Below are positions 58,501 through 64,000 of a DNA stretch of 64,000 nucleotides, piece by piece. The notes beneath the pieces were generated by a model that did not search any database, was not told the origin of the DNA, and saw only the letters and a program-made list of their open reading frames with translations. Both the position numbers and the translations under genes were made by a program. The first letter of the stretch is position 1; each line of letters opens with the position of its first letter. Source of the DNA: Iodidimonas nitroreducens. GTDB lineage: Bacteria; Pseudomonadota; Alphaproteobacteria; Sphingomonadales; Rhodothalassiaceae. The stretch is from the NCBI GenBank assembly GCA_000710935.1, contig BAYV01000109.1, positions 1 to 64,000 on the forward strand, given 5' to 3'.

Positions 58501-60076
58501 ATTGCGCCATGCCACCCCCGGGGTGATGCTGATTTCGCCACCCCCCCATCATGATATCTATTCCATCGAGGATCTGGCGCAGCTCATTTATGATTTAAAG
58601 CAGATCAATCCGGTGGCCCGGGTTTGTGTAAAGCTGGTGGCTTCTGCCGGGATCGGCACCATTGCCGCCGGTGTGGCCAAAGCCCATGCCGATGTGATCC
58701 AGATTTCCGGCCATTCAGGCGGCACCGGCGCATCGCCGCAAACCTCGATCAAATATGCCGGTGCCCCATGGGAACTGGGGCTGGCCGAGGTCAATCAGGT
58801 GCTCACCCTTAATCGCCTGCGCCATCGGGTCAAGCTGCGCGTGGATGGGGGGCTGAAAACCGGGCGCGATATCGTTATCGGGGCGCTATTGGGGGCCGAG
58901 GAATTTGGCATCGGCACGGCATCGCTGGTGGCGATGGGCTGTTTGATGGTGCGCCAATGCCATTCCAATACCTGCCCGGTGGGCATCTGCACCCAAGATG
59001 AGGATCTCCGCAAGAAATTTGATGGATCGGCGGAAAAGGTTGTCAATCTGATGACCTTTCTGGCCGAGGATGTGCGCGAAATTCTGGCCGGGCTGGGAGC
59101 CCATTCCCTTGAAGAAATCATCGGCCGTTCGGATCTCTTAAAACAGATGAGCCGGGGCTCGCCGCGCCTTGATGATCTGGATCTCAATCCCATTCTGGTA
59201 AGGGTGGATGCGCCTGATGAAGAACGCATCTGCCGCACCATTGGCCGCAATGACGTGCCCGATTCCCTTGATGCCAAAATGATCGAGGATGCCAAACCGG
59301 TGTTTGAGCGCGGCGAGAAAATGCAGCTCACCTATGCCATTCGCAATATCCATCGGGCCGTGGGCACCCGCTTTTCCGCGCATCTGGTGCGGGGCAATCT
59401 GAGTGAACGGATGGCCGCCGATCATGTGACAGTGCAGCTAAAAGGCTCGGCGGGGCAATCCCTTGGCGCTTTTGCAGTGCGCGGGCTGAAGCTCGTGGTT
59501 TTTGGCGATGCCAATGATTATGTGGGCAAAGGCTTATCGGGCGGCACCATCATCGTGCGGCCCCCGGCACGATCACCCCTGATCAGCAATGAAAATACGA
59601 TCATCGGCAATACCGTGCTTTATGGGGCGACATCGGGACAGCTTTTTGCCTCGGGGCAGGCGGGTGAACGATTTGCCGTGCGCAATTCCGGGGCCGAAGC
59701 GGTGATCGAAGGCTGCGGCGATAATGGCTGCGAATATATGACCGGGGGCACCTGTGTCATTCTTGGCTCTGTGGGCGATAATTTCGCCGCCGGGATGACC
59801 GGGGGCATGGCCTTCATCTATGATGATCGTAATGATTTCGATAACCATCTCAATCAGGATACGGTGATCGCCACCCGCATTCAATCTGCCCATTGGGAAG
59901 CGCATTTGCAGAACCTGATCGAACAGCATCTGACCGCCACCGACAGCCGCCATGCGGCCATGCTGCTGAGCAATTGGAAAGAAAGCCTGAATCGCTTCTG
60001 GCAGGTGGTGCCAAAGGAAATGCTGAACCGCTTGTCTCATCCCCTGTCGGATGAAAAGGAACGCGAAAGCGCCTGA
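55580..60076 (+). CDS. gltB: Glutamate synthase large subunit
   Basis: A 1498-residue enzyme that makes two glutamates from glutamine and 2-oxoglutarate. The N-terminal amidotransferase starts, after a 20-residue propeptide, at the nucleophilic Cys21 (ERDACGVGLV). The central and FMN-binding domains (SGHSGGTGASPQTSIKYAG) follow. The 3Fe-4S cysteines are in CLMVRQCHSNTCPVGIC. The C-terminal beta-helix domain is present. Length and motifs are complete. It pairs with gltD upstream. Confidence 0.98.
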   Translation: MTHLPPEAIGLYHPSEERDACGVGLVAAINGKASRRVVESGISALKAVWHRGAVDADGKTGDGAGIHLEIPQPLFRDHAERMGQSIKSDERIAVGMVFLPRTDLSAQERCRSIVEGAILSAGHKIYGWRQVPVDASVIGTKAQSTRPEIEQILIANDKNLDEEAFERDLYVIRRTIEKEVITAQINEFYICSLSARSIIYKGLFLAEQLSVFYPDLKDKRFVSSFALYHQRYSTNTFPQWWLAQPFRMIAHNGEINTVRGNVNWMRSHQIRMASLAFGDHDEAIKPVVPQGASDSAALDSVFELLVRAGRSAPMAKSLLVPEAWSKRTTMPDSHRAMYAYCNSVMEPWDGPAALVAYDGRFALAGLDRNGLRPLRYTVTRDGLLIVGSESGMVVVEEENIIEKGRLGPGQMIAVDLVDGHFYHDLELKDALANARPFEHWVRHFKDFDEIVDEHSTEPASYEKHELLRRQFLAGLSHEDLELILHPQADDGKEAIGSMGDDTPLAVLSSHYRPLSHYFRQNFSQVTNPPIDPLREQRVMSLKTRFGNFGNVLDGDNPQNNVLILESPVLTSREYLALLDYWGNEATIIDCTFDLKAGPGALKDALDRIRDEAEDAVRSGLGQIFLTDEKIGPDRAPVPMILATGGVHTHLLNRGLRTFASLNVRACDCLDTHAYAVLIGVGATTVNAYLAQEAIHDRFARGLFGSKSYDACLKNWKDAIDNGLLKIISKMGISVISSYRGGGNYEALGLSRALAAEFFPNVPSKISGIGLAGIEETLRANHARAFEEDVSSLPIGGLYRFRAGAETHAFEGRLIHMLQMAVASGASSQFRHYTSALAKLPPVNLRDLMDFVPKKKPVSLDDVESVTALRKRFVTPGMSMGALSPEAHETLAIAMNRIGAKSVSGEGGEDERRFKPYANGDNANSPIKQIASGRFGVTANYLNNCEEIEIKVAQGAKPGEGGQLPGFKVTELIAKLRHATPGVMLISPPPHHDIYSIEDLAQLIYDLKQINPVARVCVKLVASAGIGTIAAGVAKAHADVIQISGHSGGTGASPQTSIKYAGAPWELGLAEVNQVLTLNRLRHRVKLRVDGGLKTGRDIVIGALLGAEEFGIGTASLVAMGCLMVRQCHSNTCPVGICTQDEDLRKKFDGSAEKVVNLMTFLAEDVREILAGLGAHSLEEIIGRSDLLKQMSRGSPRLDDLDLNPILVRVDAPDEERICRTIGRNDVPDSLDAKMIEDAKPVFERGEKMQLTYAIRNIHRAVGTRFSAHLVRGNLSERMAADHVTVQLKGSAGQSLGAFAVRGLKLVVFGDANDYVGKGLSGGTIIVRPPARSPLISNENTIIGNTVLYGATSGQLFASGQAGERFAVRNSGAEAVIEGCGDNGCEYMTGGTCVILGSVGDNFAAGMTGGMAFIYDDRNDFDNHLNQDTVIATRIQSAHWEAHLQNLIEQHLTATDSRHAAMLLSNWKESLNRFWQVVPKEMLNRLSHPLSDEKERESA

Positions 60077-60089
60077 TCCAGCCTGAAAA

Positions 60090-60130
60090 CAATCGCCCTG
60101 ATGGCGTGATCTGCACCATCAGGGCGATTG
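60090..60130. terminator. Long perfect inverted repeat after gltB
   Basis: A perfect 15-bp stem (60090-60104 with 60116-60130) and an 11-base loop lie 13 bases beyond the gltB stop and before the convergent ABC permease gene. There is no T-run, so it may end transcription on both strands with help or protect mRNA ends. Confidence 0.6.
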
Positions 60131-60173
60131 GCTTGCCGCCAAAAACGACTCAGCCATCTTTTCTGGATTTAGT

Positions 60174-61766
60174 CTAACGACTGCTGCGCACAAAGCTGAG
60201 CAATTGGCTGATTTTGGGCGGCTTGCCGCTAAACAGAACGGCAAGTCTGAAAACCTTCCCCGATCCCCATAAAATCACGACAATCGTGATCAATTGCACG
60301 ATCACCGAGCCGATCACATCGATCAAGGCCGGTTCGGCCGCCGCGCGGGCCATCATCATGAACGGCCCGAAAAAGGGCAGCCATGATAATATCCGCGCGC
60401 TTGCGCCATTGGGATCATCGGCAAAGGCCGAAACCACAAAAGGCACAACCAGCATCAAAATGACCATGGGTGTAGACAGATTCTGCACATCCCGGGAATT
60501 TTCGCAAAAAGCCCCCAGGGTGAGGAAAATCCCGGCAAAAAGAAAATAGCCCAAAACAAAATTGATCAGCATGGCGGGCAGGATCGGAGACCCGACAATC
60601 AGCCCCATCAGGATGCTTGAAAATTCCACAAAGGCGCTGCCCCCGGCCATCATGATAACGGCGATGAAAGCTCCTATGGAAAAGGCGAACATGGTGATCG
60701 CCACCAGCGAAGACCCCAGCAATTTCCCCACCATCAGCTGATTGGGGGTGACCGAACTGACGAGCACCTCGATAATGCGGCTGGATTTTTCCTCCATGGT
60801 GTTGGACATCAGCATGAACATATTGATGTAAAGGAAATAGATCAAAAGCCATGATAAAGCCTGAGGCAAAAACTGCGCAATCATATCCCCCGGGGTCAGG
60901 CTGCGCCCCTTGGGTGCGGAAATATCCAGCTCCATCAGCGGCGCTTTAAAGCTTAAGGGTTCCAAAACCCCTTCATCCCCAAGAAAGCCGATCAGCGCTT
61001 TTTTCTGGAACACATCATCCACCGCATCTTCCAAACGCGAAGACAGGGACGATTTCAAGGCGCCATCGCTCCAAAGCTGCACCACATCATCGGCCCCGCC
61101 ATAGCCCAAAGCCGATAGGCTATCAGGGGCCACGGGCCGGGCATCGGGCTGGATCAGCATCACCGCATGAAGCTTTTCATCCGCCCCCTCGTCCATTTGA
61201 AGTCGCTGCTCCCCTTTTAACCAAGGGCGCAGGGCATCGGCAGGGGCCGTGCGCAGGGCTGCGCGATCGATCGATGGCGGAAGATCCACCAGCCGTAAAT
61301 TAGATGGCTCCAGAACCGGCGGTGGCGATCCGGGTTTTACAAAAGGCATGGCGATATTGATGGCCCAGGCCAAACCGCCATTCTCCAGATAGGCATCGGC
61401 ATCGGCATCGGTCATATCGCTGCGGCGTTTAAGCAATAAGGGCGGCACTTTTTCAGGATCAAGCCCGCGCGCGGTTTTATATTCCGGATAGGCATAGGCC
61501 CGCACATAAGAGGTGATATCGGCCAGGGCTTCCTTGGCTTCAGCCCGCTCCAAAGCCTGCCGGATCGCCGCCCCATAAAGGCCATCGACGGTCATATCCT
61601 CAACCGCCACATTGCGCACAATGCTGGTTTTCTGCTCGAGCCAGCGCGGCACAAACATCCCCACCGCCATCATTGCGGGGATTAAAAACAGCGAGAATAA
61701 AAAACTTTTGCTGCGCACCGCTTCAATGAATTCATGGCGCGCAATCAGCGTGATCGACCGCATCAT
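60174..61766 (-). CDS. ABC-2 type exporter permease (NatB-like)
   Basis: A 530-residue permease. One membrane helix is at the start (SFLFSLFLIPAMMAVGMFVP). A large extracytoplasmic domain follows (about residues 45-290), then a block of five to six helices containing EEKSSRIIEVLVSSVTPNQL, the cytosolic coupling segment of NatB-type exporters. The start overlaps the ATPase stop (ATGA). It exports ions, lipids or drugs; the substrate is not readable. Confidence 0.87.
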   Translation of the reverse strand: MMRSITLIARHEFIEAVRSKSFLFSLFLIPAMMAVGMFVPRWLEQKTSIVRNVAVEDMTVDGLYGAAIRQALERAEAKEALADITSYVRAYAYPEYKTARGLDPEKVPPLLLKRRSDMTDADADAYLENGGLAWAINIAMPFVKPGSPPPVLEPSNLRLVDLPPSIDRAALRTAPADALRPWLKGEQRLQMDEGADEKLHAVMLIQPDARPVAPDSLSALGYGGADDVVQLWSDGALKSSLSSRLEDAVDDVFQKKALIGFLGDEGVLEPLSFKAPLMELDISAPKGRSLTPGDMIAQFLPQALSWLLIYFLYINMFMLMSNTMEEKSSRIIEVLVSSVTPNQLMVGKLLGSSLVAITMFAFSIGAFIAVIMMAGGSAFVEFSSILMGLIVGSPILPAMLINFVLGYFLFAGIFLTLGAFCENSRDVQNLSTPMVILMLVVPFVVSAFADDPNGASARILSWLPFFGPFMMMARAAAEPALIDVIGSVIVQLITIVVILWGSGKVFRLAVLFSGKPPKISQLLSFVRSSR

Positions 61767-62707
61767 CAGGCAACATCCCCCAAGGGACGGTTTTGATCAT
61801 CCCCCACCAAATGAACAAAAACATCATGCAGGCTCGGCTCGATCATCGTGAAATAATCAATGCCGATAGCCTTTTCCGCGCAAAAGGCCACCAATCGCTC
61901 AACAGACAGATGGCTCAGCGTTTCAATTTCATAATCCACCAGCGCCCCAGCTTGGCGGATGGCGCTGATCTGCCCCACCTCAGGCAAAGCCTTCAGGGGC
62001 GCAATATCATCCGCCGTGCGCAGGATCATGCGGGATGGCAACAGGGCGCGGGCTTCGGCCACGGTACCGGTAAACACATCGCGGCCATGGGCGATGATGC
62101 AGACCCGATCACATAAACGCTCGGCATGCTGCATCACATGGGTGGAAAATAAGATCGTCTTGCCCGCGCGCTTCATATCGCCCACAAGGCCTTCCAGAAC
62201 CTGTTGATTGACCGGATCAAGACCGGAAAAAGGCTCATCCAGAATCAGAAGATCGGGATCATGGACCAAAGTGGACAGCACCTGCACCTTTTGGGCCATG
62301 CCTTTCGATAATTGTTGCACCCGCTTTTTAGCGGCTTCACCCAAGCCATAGCGCTGCAGCAGAATGCGGGCCTGTTCCAGCGCCGAAGCCGCATCCATCC
62401 CCTTCAACTGACCCAGATAGGCGATCACCCGTTCCGCCGACATCCGCTTGTAAAGGCCGCGTTCTTCGGGCAGATAGCCGATGCGCTGCGAGACCTCGAG
62501 CGCGGTGGGGGCCCCCAGAACCTGACGGCTGCCGCCATCGGGATCGATGATCCCCAAAAGAATGCGGATACTGGTGCTTTTTCCGGCGCCATTCTGACCC
62601 AGAAAGCCAAAAACCTCCCCCGGCTCCACCGACAAAGAAAGATCATCGAGAGCCAGTTGATCGCCATAATATTTTTGGATATGCGATAGAGCAATGACAG
62701 GGGCCAT
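61766..62707 (-). CDS. ABC transporter ATP-binding protein (NatA-like)
   Basis: A 313-residue ATPase: Walker A GQNGAGKST, Q-loop in YLPEERGLY, signature LSKGMAQKVQ (slightly unusual LSKGM in place of LSGGQ), Walker B LLILDEPFSGLDP and switch histidine in FSTHVM. A DUF4162-type C-terminal extension follows. It powers the permease encoded next with overlapping codons. Confidence 0.93.
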   Translation of the reverse strand: MAPVIALSHIQKYYGDQLALDDLSLSVEPGEVFGFLGQNGAGKSTSIRILLGIIDPDGGSRQVLGAPTALEVSQRIGYLPEERGLYKRMSAERVIAYLGQLKGMDAASALEQARILLQRYGLGEAAKKRVQQLSKGMAQKVQVLSTLVHDPDLLILDEPFSGLDPVNQQVLEGLVGDMKRAGKTILFSTHVMQHAERLCDRVCIIAHGRDVFTGTVAEARALLPSRMILRTADDIAPLKALPEVGQISAIRQAGALVDYEIETLSHLSVERLVAFCAEKAIGIDYFTMIEPSLHDVFVHLVGDDQNRPLGDVA

Positions 62708-62823
62708 GGATTTTCCAGATGATAAGGTCTGAGCCGAAAACAGAGACTGAATAAAAGCAAAGTCATGACGAACATGCTATAGCCAACGCAAGCTGAGTTA
62801 TAAAGTATCTTCAAACATCCATC

Positions 62824-63549
62824 ATGGAGACCGCATTGACGCGCGTTCTGTATCATAGCTGGCTCGATGCCGGTTCACGGCTGGTACGGATCGTTCTGGC
62901 GGAAAAATCTTTAGAAGCCCGCCTGCGCCTTGAAAAACCCTGGGAAAGACGGCCGGATTTCCTGCGGCTCAACCCTGCGGGCCGTGTTCCTGTATTGGTT
63001 GAAGATACTCATATTTTTTGCGATAGCATTGCTATTTGCGAATATCTTGATGAAGCCCATGGCCCTTTAACGCAAGCCAGCGATCCCCCAAAGGAAGGGG
63101 CCACAGGCCCGAATTCTTTGATCGGCGGCGATCTTATCGAACGGGCCGAAATCCGCCGCCTGATGGGATGGTTCATGGGGAAATTCGATCATGAAGTCAG
63201 CGCCCTTTTGATCAATGAAAAGCTTTTGAAGCGTTTTTTGCGGATGGGCGAGCCCGATAGTTCGGCCATCAGATCGGCGCATCATAATCTTGGTATCCAT
63301 CTGAATTATATCGATTTCCTGGCCGAACGTCGACATTATCTGGGGGGCGCCCATTTTTCCATGGCCGATGCCTGCGCCGCCGCCCATCTTTCAATCATCG
63401 ATTATTTTGGCGATATTCCATGGGATCGTCATCTGGCGGCGCGCGATTGGTATATGCGGGTGAAATCCCGCCGCTCGCTGCGTCTGATCCTGCAGGATCG
63501 CATCCCCGGATTAACCCCGCCCCGCCATTATGAAAGGCCCGATTTTTGA
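62824..63549 (+). CDS. Glutathione S-transferase family protein
   Basis: A 241-residue GST. The thioredoxin-like N domain (LYHSWLDAGSRLVRIVLAEK, NPAGRVPVLVE, ICEYLDE) is followed by a helical C domain (GAHFSMADACAAAHLSIIDYF). The catalytic Ser/Tyr region HSWLDAGSR fits a serine-type bacterial GST. A TTG at 62836 with GGAGA 5 bases upstream is an alternative start. Its stop overlaps the next gene. Confidence 0.87.
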   Translation: METALTRVLYHSWLDAGSRLVRIVLAEKSLEARLRLEKPWERRPDFLRLNPAGRVPVLVEDTHIFCDSIAICEYLDEAHGPLTQASDPPKEGATGPNSLIGGDLIERAEIRRLMGWFMGKFDHEVSALLINEKLLKRFLRMGEPDSSAIRSAHHNLGIHLNYIDFLAERRHYLGGAHFSMADACAAAHLSIIDYFGDIPWDRHLAARDWYMRVKSRRSLRLILQDRIPGLTPPRHYERPDF

Positions 63550-64000
63550 CCCCCCCGGCCCCTCATATCGCCAAGGCGGGCGGCCCACAAACCCCAGACC
63601 AACTGGGCCGCCTGATCCGCGAACAGGCGCTTAAAAGCGGCTTTGATGCGGTGGGGATTGCCGATCCCGATGGGGTGGAAAAGGCGGGCGTGCATCTGCT
63701 GCGGTTCGTGGCCCTTGGCCGCCATGGCGAGATGGGCTGGATGGCCGAAAAAGCCGACCGCCGCCGCCATCCCAAAGCCCTGTGGCCCGAGGTGCGATCG
63801 GTCATCATGCTGGGGCTGAATTATGGCCCGGCCCATGATCCCCTTGATCAGCTTGGCTGGCCCGATCAGGGCACCATTTCGGTTTATGCCCGCAATAAGG
63901 ATTATCATGATCTGATCAAAACCCGGCTACGGATGCTGGCCCGCTGGCTGGTGGAACAGACCGGCTGCGCCCTGAAGCTGTTTGTGGATACCGCACCGGT
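63546..64000 (+). CDS. queG: Epoxyqueuosine reductase, 5' part (cut by window end)
   Basis: The frame runs to the window edge (151 codons) without a stop. It starts at TTG 63546, overlapping the GST stop by four bases. GEMGWMAEKADRR, SVIMLGLNYGP, ISVYARNKDYHDLIK and LKLFVDTAP are hallmark segments of QueG, which performs the last step of queuosine synthesis in tRNA using cobalamin and iron-sulfur clusters. The cluster-binding part lies beyond the window. TTG starts and stop overlap suggest translational coupling to the GST gene. Confidence 0.93.
   Translation, partial: MTPPAPHIAKAGGPQTPDQLGRLIREQALKSGFDAVGIADPDGVEKAGVHLLRFVALGRHGEMGWMAEKADRRRHPKALWPEVRSVIMLGLNYGPAHDPLDQLGWPDQGTISVYARNKDYHDLIKTRLRMLARWLVEQTGCALKLFVDTAP

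Overview
The window is a dense stretch of chromosome from a Gram-negative alphaproteobacterium with mid-to-high GC. The evidence is the F1 operon order atpHAGDC without F0 genes, the order ffs-dnaX-ybaB-recR, an argJ/mutT neighbourhood, a membrane-anchored class I cytochrome c, an NDUFA9-like protein, a Flp pilin, and a methionine synthase split into two genes. The split metH and the many TonB/peptidase genes would suit a sphingomonad or a Kordiimonadales/Iodidimonadales relative, but the genus cannot be fixed from the sequence alone.

Layout. 0-9 kb: a TonB-dependent receptor diverges from an outer-membrane porin, with a perfect FNR/FixK-type box between them, followed by a giant tricorn-like protease and the lipoprotein MlaA. 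9-15 kb: a methionine-cycle operon of an ArsR-methyltransferase (SahR-like) regulator, metF and split metH, with an operator-like inverted repeat over the promoter, then a convergent ArsC-like gene. 15-18 kb: an exported M14 carboxypeptidase. 18.1-21.6 kb: an accessory island of three overlapping genes (XRE-ASCH, PIN-GNAT-PUA-like, small P-loop kinase). It is bracketed by a 35-bp imperfect direct repeat matching the 3' end of the neighbouring ferritin-like gene. This is the best candidate for an undescribed system. 22.6-30.6 kb: F1 ATP synthase and secA. 31-34 kb: argJ, a two-hairpin palindromic repeat, a sigma-54 promoter in front of a 70-residue protein, a Flp pilin and mutT. 33.7-36.8 kb: recR, ybaB, dnaX and SRP RNA. 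dnaX carries an in-frame A-AAA-AAC slippery site that would give a gamma-sized product. 36.8-49 kb: an ECF sigma with a membrane partner, nudC, an M1 aminopeptidase lipoprotein, cytochrome c, an NlpC/P60 hydrolase with a MarR regulator, an M17 aminopeptidase, EthD, a spermidine-synthase-like protein, ChrA, degraded gene fragments and an acidic exported OB-fold protein. 49-64 kb: a zf-TFIIB protein, tRNA-Ser(GGA), a TonB C-terminal-domain protein, tRNA-Leu(CAG), an NDUFA9-like protein, gltD / DUF2059 / gltB, an ABC-2 exporter, a GST and the 5' part of queG.

Together the tricorn-like, M14, M1 and M17 enzymes and the TonB receptor suggest an organism that feeds on protein or peptides. The rest is mostly core metabolism and replication. 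Apart from the island, the interest lies in regulatory and RNA-level signals: the FNR box, ArsR operator, sigma-54 promoter, dnaX slippage site, a structured RNA candidate and several small repeat families.
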